Shown piece by piece: positions 35,306 to 46,790 of a stretch of DNA of 64,000 bases; the stretch's first letter is position 1; every line of letters starts with the position of its first letter. The DNA comes from Apostichopus japonicus (taxonomy: Eukaryota; Echinodermata; Holothuroidea; Aspidochirotida; Stichopodidae), in assembly GCF_037975245.1 (NCBI RefSeq), contig NC_092577.1, positions 10,539,513 through 10,603,512 of the forward strand, written 5' to 3'. The position numbers and the translations under genes were made by a program. The notes beneath the pieces were generated by a model that saw only the letters and a program-made list of their open reading frames with translations, searched no databases and was not told the origin of the DNA.

Positions 35306-35862
35306 GAGGTACGTCATTCTACAGACCAGCCGCCTTATATATCGGTCCATATGTCTCTATCGGTCACTATTTTCTCTTCCTTACTCCTGTCTTGTTACTT
35401 GTTCCTTTGACTTACATTTTATATATTTTCTTTCACGCTACCCACATCAGTGTTTGATATACTCCTATACGTACACTGTGAGGTACGTCATTCTACAGAC
35501 CTGCCGCCCTATATATCAGCCCATGTTTCTCTATTGGTCTCTATAGTCATTCTCTCACCCTAACTCTTGTCACTTGTTCATTTGACTTACATGATATATA
35601 TTTTATTTCACCCGCTACCCACATCAGTGTTTGATAAATTCCTATTCGTACACTATGAGGTACTACATTCTACAGACCTGCCGCCCTATATATCAGCCCA
35701 TGTTTTTCTACATCTTAGCCAAAAGGCCGAGAAGCGACCTGCCGCCCTATATATCAGCCCATCTGTCTCTATTGGTCTATATAGTCTTTCTCTCACCCTT
35801 ACTCCAGTCTAGTTACGTGTTCATTTGACTTAACATGTTATATATTTGCTTTCACGCTTTGT
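35306..35862. repeat. ~175-bp tandem repeat array, copy 1
   Basis: Units begin GAGGTACGTCATTCTACAGA at 35306, 35480 and 35657. Each contains GCCGCCCTATATATC and ends in CATCAGTGTTTGATA...CGTACACTATG. The array also occurs at 45735-45958, 48332-48870 and 60289-60830 and is a preferred landing site: three different mobile elements lie inside its copies. Confidence 0.85.
35712..35735 (-). pseudogene. Truncated U2 snRNA 5'-end remnant
   Basis: On the minus strand it reads GCTTCTCGGCCTTTTGGCTA followed by AGAT, the first bases of U2 snRNA. The rest of the 189-bp retrosequence found at the two homologous sites is missing here, probably by a deletion joining at a short CTACA microhomology. Confidence 0.85.
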
Positions 35863-37260
35863 CCGTTCTTCTAAATTGGAAAAAAGATAAGCAACTCGAC
35901 CAGAGAAAACAAACAAAAGCCTTTGTTTACAGTTTTTGTTTTCCTTTCGTTATTTTTCTCATTTTCATTCTCAAAATAAAATACAAGGCCCGTTTATGTT
36001 TCATTTCTCCATACTACCACGAAATCAAGTCTTTGTTTACACATAATAAGAAAAAGAAGAAAAGGGCATGGAAGTCTTGAAAGTTTAGGTTAAATTAACA
36101 AAAAGTTAAATGTTAAAGAGTGAAAGGAGCATGATTTTATAATGCTCGCTATCTCTCTTTCTCTCTTTTGATAAACACTTAAAATAGCTGATACATAACT
36201 TAACAAAATTACAACATTCTGTGATTTTGTCTTAATTTGCAAAACATGAATGAAAAGACCCAAAACAAACTTCCCAACCGAAATTGCAGAAATAAACTTA
36301 ATAAAACCCGCCACAAAATAAATGCAATCGCAAAGCTCTGTTTGTTAGCTTCATTTTGACACCAAAATAAAGTACAGCAATTGCGATAAATGGTTTCCTT
36401 TACTAAACTAAATCTCTGGCATGCATGTAGATTACTGACTGTGGAATGTTTGACAACTAATGATTAGCTGCAAACAGTATTCTACTAAGGGTAAACACAA
36501 TACCACCAGTTACGTACAAACCTCGACTTACGTTATACAGCCATCATGTTCAACGTTGAAGATCATTCTCACACAGAGTACCGTGGAATTCTGATTCCAA
36601 GGTTGGTTCGTCGATCTGAATTTATTGAATTGATGTAAATGAGCTATAAGAGGGTCACAAAAACTAAACCACAACTTTTGCTCATCAAGGATACCATTGA
36701 TGAGAACGAAATGTGTGAGAGATCAACGTGTCATGATTCAATTGCAGTGCGATAATATTTGATATTATTGTCACAAAACAATGAAACCCACCATTGACGA
36801 GCCTCTCGTGTATCTAGCGAATTTTTTATAGATCAAATCAGCATGTTTGGTTGTGACTGCTGGTACTTTAGAATAGATGTGTTAGAAATAATGTAACACT
36901 GAATTCTAGTCAATGCAAGTCAAAGATATGGTTTCACTCTGTTTATCATTGATTTCAAATGATATAGGCATACTAGGGTGGTTTTAAATATAGTTTTCAA
37001 TATGTTTCTTCTCTCCTCCACAAAGCTAAGCAAAGGAACAAGGTATCTACGAAGAATGTTATAGAGTATAGATCACGGAATCCTCACATGTACAAGGTAA
37101 AGATGTTTTAAAAATCTTATTAAACCTTCGTTTTTCAACGTTCAACAGATAGCCCTAAAACATATTGTTAACTCAAATGGCTTTTCTCTTCTTATGAAAT
37201 CTTGTTAAAACTAAAAACCTTTGAAATATCGACGAATTTGTATGACAAAGAAGCAGCACT
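35863..37260. repeat. Segmental duplication block S4, copy 1
   Basis: Matches 60830-62222 almost base for base and 48870-50060 with more changes and a deletion. It is AT-rich, with no gene recognised. The block lies downstream of TRIM loci 3, 5 and 4. Confidence 0.85.
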
Positions 37261-37261
37261 A

Positions 37262-37960
37262 GATTATTCAGATAACGAATACTTGTTGGTAGCTGTGAAT
37301 AAACAAGAGCGCTTTTCTCGAAAGTGTAATCTTCGCATAGTTGGCTATCCATAGTCTTCGTACTGTCGGCCTTCAAGATGCTAAGTTCTGAGAGCTCATC
37401 GTGATGGTGCTTCCCGTCCTAACCAGCAACGACCTAGACATATTTTGGTGCGACTAACCACATTCCAAGACAAACTTACTATTCTACGGAAGCAGCGAAC
37501 CTCCCTCATCGATAGGGAGTATTTTATCAACGACGATCTCACCCATGCTGATTTACTGGAGAAGCGGAAATGGAGTGATCGTGTTTCGCAATTATACTCG
37601 GAAGGCATTAAACTGCGTTTCTTGTCAGGCCAATGGCGTGATCAAAATGTTAAATCATTTAACTTCTCCTAATTGCCATGATGTAGTTGTCTAGTTTCTC
37701 CAGCACTGTGGGCCCGATGTATCTTCCTGATAATCGTAGTACTCTGCTGGTTTTCGACGTTGACCCGCCCCTGCTCCAAGACAGCTTATCTCTCAAGGTC
37801 AGATTTTTCTGATGGCTGTTTGGGGTTAAGTACTTTTCTTTTTCTTTCTTTTTCTGTTTGCTTTTAACCACTGTATCTATCGTAACTTTATCATTTTTAT
37901 GGCCAGTAAAATTAGTTAAACTTTATCCTATAAGTAAAAGTACATAATGATTGTAAGCTT
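37262..37960 (+). pseudogene. L1-like LINE ORF1 relic, copy 1
   Basis: The frame at 37445-37672 reads VRLTTFQDKLTILRKQRTSL, then DDLTHADLLEKRKWSDRV and LRFLSGQWRDQN. This is the pattern of the L1-type ORF1 protein C-terminal region (nucleic-acid chaperone of the Transposase_22 family). The N-terminal part is broken: after VGYP a stop and a ~41-bp deletion occur relative to the copy at 52004-52432. ORF2 is absent. Confidence 0.8.
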
Positions 37961-38029
37961 CTTTATTTAAGTCTTTTTGCTGATTCTTGTGTATTATAAG
38001 CTACGGTACTGTAAAGAAATTACAATACA

Positions 38030-39490
38030 TTAAATAAAAAAAGAAAGTAAATATGAGACGAAAGAAGAAAGTAAATACAAGAAGAAAGAAGAAAGTAAAT
38101 AGAAGAAAAAAAAAGTAAGAAGAAAAAATTCACAAATGGAAATCAAACTAGGAGAATCTTGCTCTATGTCTGCTGCAGTAACTTTTTGAATATCACAAAC
38201 ACTAAAGTCAGATAAAGATTCTAACACTGGAAATTCCTTCTTCATTTCTTTTATCAGAGGTCCACAGGCTGCCCTAATATCAGGAATACACTGAACGTCT
38301 GTCCAATCGTCTTTAGAAGCAAGAACGCATGAGGTCTTTGCTCTTAAGTTCTCGTACCGTTTAATAACCTGTTCGCAATATTCTGTTATTTGTTTTAGTA
38401 CATCTTTATTTTCATATACACGCAGTTCGTTTGCTGTTGTCAAATTCTGAAAGTTAGCTTTTAGGCTGCCAAGTTTTCTTAAGAGTGGGCCCTCAGTTAT
38501 ATCACATTTGTTTATAAAATCTTCAGATTCTTTGTCATATTTTTGATTTGCTGTTTTACTGATTTCATCATATTTCTCTCTCACTTGTCTCAATTCCTCT
38601 TCCAAATTAAGAGTTATCTGACCGTCGTTAACTCTTCTTCTGCATTCGATGTCTTCTAAACCTCTTTTTCGTTCCTTAGTATATTCCGCAAGTTGATCTG
38701 TAATCTCTTGTGTCTGCTGTTTGTGCTGATTTGTCAATCCTTCTGTCTTTTTCACGGCATTTTCATTCAGCTTCTCTGCAGTAGTTTGTATTTTCGTTGG
38801 CAAGCCGTACAGTTGGTTTTTGTATTTGGTTAGTTTAGCAAATTCTTGTTTCAGTAACTTTCTTTCACGTTCTGCTATTTCAGTAACGTCATGCAGGTCA
38901 TGACCTTTGTGCTTATTATATGTACAAGCTATGCACACTGGTACATTTTCGCAAGAACTGCAGCATAATTGTGCTTCTTTTTTGTCATGGATATGGCACC
39001 TGGGGTCTTCCGTAAGTGACGTTAATTTATCCAGTGTCATATTCTTTGCTTCCATATTATCCAATCTCAGAATGCGGGTTTTGTGATCTGTAAACATTTT
39101 ACTGATGACGTGAACCTTGCAACATTGCCCACACAAGTAGTCTCTGCACTTAAAACAATAAGCTGAAACTTTTGTATTCTTGAAGCAGCTTACACATTTC
39201 TTTATATCCTTATTTTCAAAAGACTTTTGCAATTGTATGAACTCAAGCATACTATTCATATGGAAGTCGGTCTTGAAATCGTCAACCCCATTTTCTGGTA
39301 TCACGTATTCCTGTTTACACAATGGACACTTTAGCTTTCCACCAGAGCTTGCTTGAATGACTGTCTTCAAGCAATTTCTGCAGTATCGATGAAGACATGG
39401 TAACTGTTTCGGTTCTTTATATTGATCTAAGCAAACAGAACACAGGAAGAAGTTCTCTGCCAGATCTGTGAGAGCAGTTGACGAAGCCAT
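38030..39490 (-). CDS. Truncated TRIM-type RING E3 ligase with hydrophobic C-terminal tail (locus 3)
   Basis: An intact frame of 486 residues. RING at 17-58 (C17, C20, C32, H34, C37, C40, C55, C58), B-box 1 (CVSC...CFKC...CGQC) and B-box 2 (CHIH...CCSSC...CIAC...HKGH), then a coiled coil to about 390. It keeps the linker seen in locus 2 (DDWTDVQCIPDIRAAC; EMKKEFP), then loses the propeller. After DIEQDSPSL the frame enters a GAAGAAAGTAAATA microsatellite whose complement encodes a run of Phe/Leu/Ser/Tyr, about 33 hydrophobic residues to the stop. This may form a membrane tail anchor or may be degraded; both are inferences. A 5' UTR acceptor (AG 39512-39513) is kept. Locus 5 shares the truncation. 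Confidence 0.8.
   Translation of the reverse strand: MASSTALTDLAENFFLCSVCLDQYKEPKQLPCLHRYCRNCLKTVIQASSGGKLKCPLCKQEYVIPENGVDDFKTDFHMNSMLEFIQLQKSFENKDIKKCVSCFKNTKVSAYCFKCRDYLCGQCCKVHVISKMFTDHKTRILRLDNMEAKNMTLDKLTSLTEDPRCHIHDKKEAQLCCSSCENVPVCIACTYNKHKGHDLHDVTEIAERERKLLKQEFAKLTKYKNQLYGLPTKIQTTAEKLNENAVKKTEGLTNQHKQQTQEITDQLAEYTKERKRGLEDIECRRRVNDGQITLNLEEELRQVREKYDEISKTANQKYDKESEDFINKCDITEGPLLRKLGSLKANFQNLTTANELRVYENKDVLKQITEYCEQVIKRYENLRAKTSCVLASKDDWTDVQCIPDIRAACGPLIKEMKKEFPVLESLSDFSVCDIQKVTAADIEQDSPSLISICEFFLLTFFFFYLLSSFFLYLLSSFVSYLLSFFI
38033..38130. repeat. GAAGAAAGTAAATA-type microsatellite forming the TRIM tail
   Basis: Purine-rich simple repeat at the 3' end of locus 3. The homologous tract at 62996-63060 differs in length, yet the TRIM frame stays open through both. 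Confidence 0.8.
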
Positions 39491-39499
39491 TGAGCTTGA

Positions 39500-40057
39500 T
39501 GTAAGAGATTTCTGAAATTTATAAAATAGAGAGATATTATAACTATTGGGGTAATATTCTTGTTACATTAATTCCAATCACTTATATTAAAAAGTTCTAA
39601 TAGTTTCAGAAAAAGTCAACCTTGTAAAAAAAAGTATTTTTCGGTATACTTGCTGTAAATGCAGTTACATTGTCTAGCTGTGCACAAACTCATTTTCTTG
39701 CTTGTATTGGATAAAATTGCGGTTGAGAAGAAGAGGTGGGCTGGGAAAGGGCTAAGGTGCCATCTAGTCATACAAATTTGAATTTGCACAACTTTAATGG
39801 ATAGCCTTTTTAATGTGAATAATTTCCAAAGACGAATGACCAACAATTTTCAGAGTATGGAGCGGGTTCAGACTGTATGGTCAGGGGTGCAGGCCCTTCC
39901 TTGTTTTTTTTCCCTCGTGGAATATATATATATAGCTATACAAACTGGTGCACTCCACCATAATTTTGACATAAGGAAAGACGGTCTCATCCATAGTAGT
40001 GATACACTGCGTCAACATCTGTGGTGTGTACGAATATTAATAGTGACAAAGGAAGGA
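39500..40057. repeat. 5' flank of TRIM locus 3, duplicated at 54170-54775
   Basis: Holds the putative 5' UTR intron and promoter region of the gene. It includes a short AT run near 39922-39935 that has expanded to about 27 dinucleotides in the other copy. No promoter element could be identified with confidence. Confidence 0.7.
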
Positions 40058-40566
40058 GGTGAGGGGTGATGGATGATAGGTAAAGGGTGACGGTTGAGGG
40101 GTAAGGGGTGGAGGGTGAGGGGTGAGGGATGAGGGGTGAGGGATGAGGGATGAGGGATGAGGGATGAGAGGTGAGGGGTGAAGGGTGAGGGGTGAGTGGT
40201 GAGGGATGAGGGGTGAGGGGTAAGGGTTGAGGGTTGTATCTGTGGTGTGTACGATCTGTGGTGTGTCTGTGGTGTGTACGAATATCTGTTATGTGTACGA
40301 ATATTAATAGTGACAAAGGAAGGAGGTGAGGGGTGATGGATGATAGGTAAAGGGTGACGGTTGAGGGGTAAGGGGTGAAGGGTGAGGGGTGAGGGATGAG
40401 GGGTGAGGGATGAGGGATGAGGGATGAGGGATGAGGGATGAGGGATGAGAGGTGAGGGGTGAAGGGTGAGGGGTGAGTGGTGAGGGATGAGGGGTGAGGG
40501 GTGAGGGGTGAGGGGTGAGGGTTGAGGGGTGAGGGGTGAGGGGTGAGGGATGAGGGGTGAGGGTGA
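40058..40566 (+). repeat. G-rich heptamer minisatellite (GGGTGAG/GGGATGA)
   Basis: About 500 bp of 7-bp units. A larger unit is itself duplicated: the words GTGTACGAATATTAATAGTG followed by the G-rich array start near 40026 and again near 40296. The plus strand is rich in GGG runs and could form quadruplexes. The homologous array is at 54775-55030. Confidence 0.92.
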
Positions 40567-42105
40567 CGTAGGTTTCTGGTAGTTTTATATGTTTTTTTTG
40601 TGTTTCTTGTAGGGTTCATCGATATCGTTATACTCATTGAATAATAACTACTTTCTGACAAAATCCACAACATAGGGCCTTCACCAATCTTTTAATACTA
40701 TAAGGGCATCTTAGCTCTCATGTGTGCTTACATCTATATACATCCCCTTGCTAATGTATATCATACGTATATGTACGGAAGTCATTACGTAACCCTCATT
40801 TCTTGTATAATTAACGATTTAACATATGATTAGTAGTATTATTAGTATTATTGTCATTATTGTTATTTAGATTTCTTCGTCTTCGTCTTCGATACGGTGA
40901 CACATCCGCAAAAAGGGACAATATCTCACACACACACGTCAAGAGAGTAATTAGTTAAATCTGACACGAATACTGATATGAGTGACAGGATTCACAGAAC
41001 CACTGGAACTACTAATGAGGTCTGCAGGCAGACTATTCCAATCCCTAATTGTATTTGATAAACAAAAAGAGAAAAAGAGTATGAAGAGAAATTTTTCAAT
41101 CCACATAAAAATTATTGCATTTTCTTCGACTTTTACCTAATCTGAAACTTGCATGAATCAAGCGATCTCGTGGGTGTAGTCAACTACCAGTGGTTAATAT
41201 TAAACAAAGTACTATTGTAGGGTGAAAAGTATCTACACAAGTTTTCCATGACAATAGAAAAGGACGGTTTCTGTATGTTTTATTGAGTTTGAGTTTCATT
41301 TATTTCCACATAATGTAAATAAAATGGTGAATATCCAAATTACAACTACTATTGTTCACGTTCCCAGAAAAACTACTTCGCGCCACCTTTGAAGGAGTGA
41401 AGATGTTCATTGACGAGAAATCATGCAAATGCCTTTCTCACTACGTACGATCGAAGACCAACAAAGGTCCAATCAGTCCATTGCTAAATCCAGTGAATAA
41501 GTGGCATACCAAATAAAACCACAATCAGTGTAAGTGTTCTCGCGTGACACAATGAAACATCATTTGAGATCGATTTGTCTTTTACGCAGATATAATAAAT
41601 GTCTGATCAATATATCCTCTTTACTGGGTTAAGGGACCATTACTTTGTGCAGAGACGATATCATTGAATTGTGGCCATATATTAACGGTATTATGAGGAA
41701 TAATCATGGGAGTGGTTCCTCCAAGGACGCGCATAATTAATACGTCAAAACTTCTCCAAAGTTAGATGAAAGAATGGATAAATTACAGGTTATTGTAGAG
41801 TATTGGTACGGTCGCAGTTTTAAGGATCGATGACTCTACGTACGTATGCATATACGAACGAAAGTGTAAATATGTTACGTTCGCTAAATACCTTAGAAGG
41901 ACATCACAAGGCTTCTATAATTGCAGGTTTTCTTACGGTTAATTTACGAGCGAAGTCTGCTTCAATATATTGGTGTCAACAAGAAGGGAGGAGAGAGGGT
42001 CAAGGGGACTTGTGCGGACAAGATTTGGGCAGGGGGAGGCAGTGTGTATATGACCCCTAATTGTTAAACCAACACATAACCAAAAGTAGTTATTAACACA
42101 GTATT
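40567..42105. repeat. Segmental duplication block S5, copy 1 (matches 55030-56520)
   Basis: AT-rich non-coding block upstream of the TRIM unit, matched at 55030-56520 with indels. It ends near GAAGGGAGGAGAGAGGG. No gene was seen. Confidence 0.75.
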
Positions 42106-42189
42106 GACGATGATCACTCAGTCACAATCTCGATGCAAGGGGACTGGGGTTGAGAGCGGATCAGTCATATGGTCGTTTGGTTTTTCGTG
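42106..42189 (+). repeat. Body fragment of the U2-headed retrosequence family
   Basis: GACGATGATCACTCAGTCAC through TCGATGCAAGGGGACTGGGG to GTTTGGTTTTTCGTG matches the middle of the 189-bp insert at 48542-48730, in opposite orientation and without the U2 part. The body therefore exists apart from the head at this site. Confidence 0.8.
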
Positions 42190-42192
42190 TTG

Positions 42193-42340
42193 TCTTTAAT
42201 AACCTCCGTTATACCACTGATAAGGAAATAAGATAAATATTCTAACTCTGGATATTCCTTTTTCATTTCTTCTATCAGAGGTGCAGAGGCTTCTTTAATA
42301 TTAGGGATATACTGGGAGTCTTTCCACCCGTCCTCAGAGA
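42193..42340 (-). pseudogene. TRIM gene relic (post-coiled-coil linker)
   Basis: The minus frame reads EDGWKDSQYIPNIKEASAPL, then IEEMKKEYPELEYL and ISGITEV. This is the segment just after the coiled coil in loci 2-5 (DDWTDVQCIPDIRAAC...LIEEMKKEFP). It is too diverged to be a recent copy of any of them, so a third subfamily is likely. Sequence like the 5' flank of locus 1 (GTCGCGGGAAA, CACACGTGAAAGAACATG) follows at 42793-42860, suggesting that most of a gene was deleted between. Confidence 0.8.
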
Positions 42341-42349
42341 AGCAAGGAT

Positions 42350-43190
42350 AGTGTGTAGCATAAAGATTAAGGGAAGATCTCAAACCAAATATACTGCAGT
42401 AGCTGATTATGATTAGCGAGACATCTCTTTTGGTAAAGTGGAACCCTATCCACATCATAGTTCGTGTTAACAATAAAGTGCTATTTAAAAGAAAATATTA
42501 CAATTTGATAGTTTCTTCAATTAAGAAACACCTATGGTATAAAGTCGAAGGTAACGTTCCCCTTGAACTGTCTTGTTTATTAAATAATTCATGTTGTCTT
42601 GAATGAACCTTCTTTATTTTCTAAGCGAATGTTCAACTATTTTGCCAATAACGCAAAATGTAAGGATTTTTACACAAATGACAGTATGTTTTTAAGAGTC
42701 TATCTTTTATGTTTATGACTCTATAGCCATTTTGTTTCCAAAATAATAGGCTTAAAATGATATAAAAATAATCTATGGTGTATTATCCATTCAGTCGCGG
42801 GAAAGGTTCAGTCGTTTTGCAATCACACGTGAAAGAACATGACAAATCATCAGAATGAACTATTTTACGATTATCCATGTGCTTTTCGGTCTATGCAATC
42901 ATGTATATGTTATGTTTATATGCTTGAAGGATTACCAAAACAAACATGGATGAAATAAATACAACATGGCATTGAAAATTTATGTTTATTTTTTGCAACT
43001 CATGATGAGTTTATGCTGTCATAACGTATTTTTTGTTAATACTCAAAATGCCGCAGTAATTTTAAACGAACTCAGCAACATTACAGTAGCGTAGCAATTT
43101 TCCACTGTCACAAAAGCGTCCACATATACTTGATCATCTGAGCTGTTCCTAGCATACACGGCTTCTAAGATATATTGTTCGATTGACTAT
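42350..43190. other. Remnant flank of a deleted TRIM gene
   Basis: 42790-42860 matches the upstream region of locus 1 near 17920-18000. The rest is AT-rich with no recognised gene. Confidence 0.5.
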
Positions 43191-43199
43191 GTAATAAAC

Positions 43200-43990
43200 A
43201 GTTGCGCCACGCCACTGCATTCCCAACCTGCACCCCCTCCCCCACAGTGGAAAGTGGACAACATTCTGACTGAGGACTCCATTGTTTTGCTTTCATTGGT
43301 CAAATCCACATACCCGAACCTGAACCTGAAATGACTTCTGGGGACTTTTGGTTCAGAGAGGTGCAACACACACACGCATACCCAGGCCGTTAAACAAACA
43401 GAATATCATAGATGTGTAAAAGCTTTGAGATGGTCACATTTATTCTTGAAATGGTTATAATATCAGTAATTAATGCTGGTATGATTATATTAAAATTGTT
43501 TATGAATAAATGTTAATGTTAGCTTCTCATCGTTCAAGTAATTTAAGGTGCGATCGTAGTATATTTTACAAGGGACCATATTTACTTCTGGATCAACATC
43601 CTTGATTATAATTCCATTTCCATACTTCCCAGACACATAGTTCAATACCGATGCCAAAGGTACACGTGGCATAGATGAGTATTCATAACATGTTGATGTG
43701 ATGGTTAAGGTGTAAAGGACAGTGTAAAGAATGATACGACTTATAGTGAAGCATCCAATTTGATAAGAATTACTTGACGTTTATAAGGTCTGTACTGTGA
43801 AGCAATACAATCAATGTTATTATCATAGAAAGCAGAAGTGATGTAAATATAATCAGATTATTTGTATAAATAACTTTACCTACACGAGACCACATGGCCC
43901 CCAGTAATTTCGTTGTCTTATCAGTATTGTTCTAGGCTATATAATTATGTCTCTTACTAGTTTCTACGTATACTTTTAAAAATAAAACCC
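43200..43990. repeat. Duplicated non-coding block S1, copy 3 (shortened)
   Basis: Matches the second half of S1 (18560-19330; 32300-33050), including GGGACCATATTTACTTCTGG near 43573. The first sub-block is missing. Confidence 0.7.
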
Positions 43991-44019
43991 TTTTTGCATT
44001 CATAATTATTTTTCTCGCT

Positions 44020-45735
44020 TTCTACTGTACTAATCTCTTGTTCTTTACGTATATTTGAATTTTCTTTATGTATGAGACCTGCACTTTACAGTATAGACTG
44101 CAAATCAACGATGGTAAATTGTCTAATTGAGACCAATGATCGATATTTTAACATATGTCGGTGCCAACCATCTGAAATATGAACTGTTAATGCCTCTGTG
44201 CTATACTATATACAGATGCGCCAGTTAACGCGACTCTGAAACTCGGTTGGTATCCTATATCACCGAACAAGAGGGTAGTCCCACTCTACCCTGAAACAGG
44301 GTCCGTACACACATTTCACATTTTATGTACAGATGGGCACATTCAAGTTGTCATGGTAAACTGAAGTCTTCTGCATAGCAGTAGAACTCAGTTGTGTAGA
44401 AAGTGTACGAAGGTGTACGTAAATGTACACTACAGCTATCGGGAGACTTCCGCAGGTTAAATTGCCAATGTAAGATGACTGTAGGTTGGTCACCAGTATA
44501 CTGAATGTTTACTTACCTTCTTTATGTAAAGATCTCCACAAAGTAGTTCACTCTTTTACTGGTTTTAGTCTATGAAGCGACTTAACTAGATTTTCCTAGT
44601 TAATCGAAGTTCACTTCCAATTTCTAGTATGGCTCTGTATAGGCCTACTCTGTGTATACAAATCAAGCATTTCAATATACTATTCTATGGTGTTGTACGG
44701 CAAAATAATGATACGTATTGTTTGAACGAAGATTGCGTGTATTCACGTGAGAACACCTGGTAACAGTCAACGATTCCATGGTGTGAAATTATTGATGTGC
44801 ATAGCATTGCATTAATTAATATTGATCTCACCAGACTTAGTTGAGTGAGGTTAACGGCAACATTAGGGGTTGGGGGAGAATGTGGAGAACGGAAACTGGT
44901 TACAGAAACGGAGGCCTATAAGCTTTGTGATTTTTATCTTTTCCAGTACTTACATCAGATGAATATTTGTGTTTACTCGTAAAACATTACAGTAAGTAGA
45001 AGTCAGATGTTGCCAATGTGTACTTTCCTGTCTCTTGTTTTGATAGGTCAAATTTCATTGAGGGCACCGAAGTCAACGATGCGTTTTAGTCAGATTTATG
45101 CTTATAAATCCAAACTAATTTTCAAATTTCTCTATAAACTCTGTGTGTATTAAAAAACATATTTCAAGCGAACAAGAAAAAATGAGCTAAATAGTCTTGA
45201 TGTAGATTTTATCGAATCACTAAGAATCCATGGAGGATAGGAGTTACGATTGAAAAGACGTGACATTTGACCTTGATGTAAACATTGCACATGTTTCAAA
45301 CTATGCATATACTATAAACTAACATTAGTTAGTAGCACGCATCGTACAGATCACGGAGACCTATGTAAAGTTGATATTGCATCAAGTTAGAAGGCACAAT
45401 TAAGTTAGTCAGTGGTGCTACATACGTTATTCCGAAAAGCATAGCAGAGTTTTGGGAGGAAATATTAAGTGGAAATTTTGATACAACAAGTTGAAATTTC
45501 GGCTTTTAAAATTCGTAATTTTGAGCTTGTGGGGACATTTTCGAATATTATACGATAAAAACCGATAAAACTTCCGCCGATTTATAGCTCGAAATTTCTA
45601 TTTTGATAAAGCCTGTAACCCTCGTTACACCAAATGCCTAGCCCGAAGCAGTGGATGATTCTCTTTCAGCTTCCGCCCCCCCCCCCTTCCCGCCCTTACC
45701 ACACACGCCATCGAAACAACTCTTAGGGCGACTTT
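44020..45735. repeat. Duplicated non-coding block S2 and extension, copy 3
   Basis: Matches 33100-35175 without the hAT-like insertion at 34168-34468. Landmarks are GATGCGCCAGTTAACGCGAC near 44214 and the poly-C segment near 45677. It is non-coding. Confidence 0.75.
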
Positions 45736-46359
45736 CCTAACCCACATCAGTGTTTGATGTACGCCCATCCGTACACTATGAGCTACGTCATTCTACAGAC
45801 CAGCCGCCTTATATAACGGTCCATGTGTCTCTATCGGTCACTTTTTTCTCTCCTTTACGCCTGTCTTGATACGTGTTTATATGACGTACATGTTATATAT
45901 TTTTCTTTCACGCTACCCACATCAATGTTTGATATACTCCTATACGTGCATTATGAGGGCTTGCGAGTCACTTCGCCCAACAACCATTTCGCCCAACTGC
46001 CATTTCGCCCAACCAGCCTGGTCATTTCGCCCAACCAGCATGGTCAGTTCGCCCAACCGTGTTGGTCATTTCGCCCAACCGTGTTGGTCATTTCGCCCAA
46101 CCGTGTTGGTCATTTCGCCCAACCGTGTTGGTCATTTCGCCCAACCGTGTTGGTCATTTCGCCCAACCTTATTTTTACTAATATTCAGTCAGAATAATAT
46201 TACTTTTTCTATTCCACCAGTTCAATTTGATTTATTTTGGGTAAGGTTACTTCGTAATAGGTAAATAAAGTGAGGTCCGCTCGATATCGATCGGAGTCTG
46301 AGCAGTTATTTCGGGTATAATGGGAGGATTACACTACTTTAGGCGTTTACGCATACAAT

Positions 46360-46790
46360 GGAAGTTATATTATTATACAAACAAAGGGGAATCGGTGTGG
46401 AATAATATAACCGTTTCTATTTCACTAGTTCAATTTGATTTATTTTGGGTTATATTATTGGTAGTTATATTATTATTATTATTATTATTATATGGAAGTT
46501 ATATTATTATATAAACAAAGGGGAATCGGTGTGGAATAATATAACCGTTTCTATTTCACTAATTCAAGTTTATTTATTTTGGGTTAAATTATTGGAAGTT
46601 ATATTGTTATTTTTTGGAAGTTATAATATTATACAAACAAAGGGGAACCGTTGTGGAATAATATAACCGTTTCTATTTCACTAGTTCAATTTGATTTATT
46701 TTGGGTTATATTATTGGTAGTTATATTATTATTATTATATGGAAGTTATGTTATTATAAAAACAAAGGAAAATCGGCATGTTTGAGGAAC
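46360..46790. repeat. Internal tandem repeats of the foldback element
   Basis: Units of about 120-130 bp start with GGAAGTTATATTATTATA and contain AACAAAGGGGAATCGG and AATATAACCGTTTCTATTTC. There are three full copies and one partial. Confidence 0.85.

Noticed and set aside
39987-40673. 228-residue Pro/His/Ser-rich minus-strand frame
   Set aside because: It is entirely the translation of the G-rich minisatellite.
45823-46264. Overlapping frames with repeated 'SPNRVGHFAQPCW' peptides
   Set aside because: They are translations of the 22-bp TTTCGCCCAAC repeat in the foldback arm.
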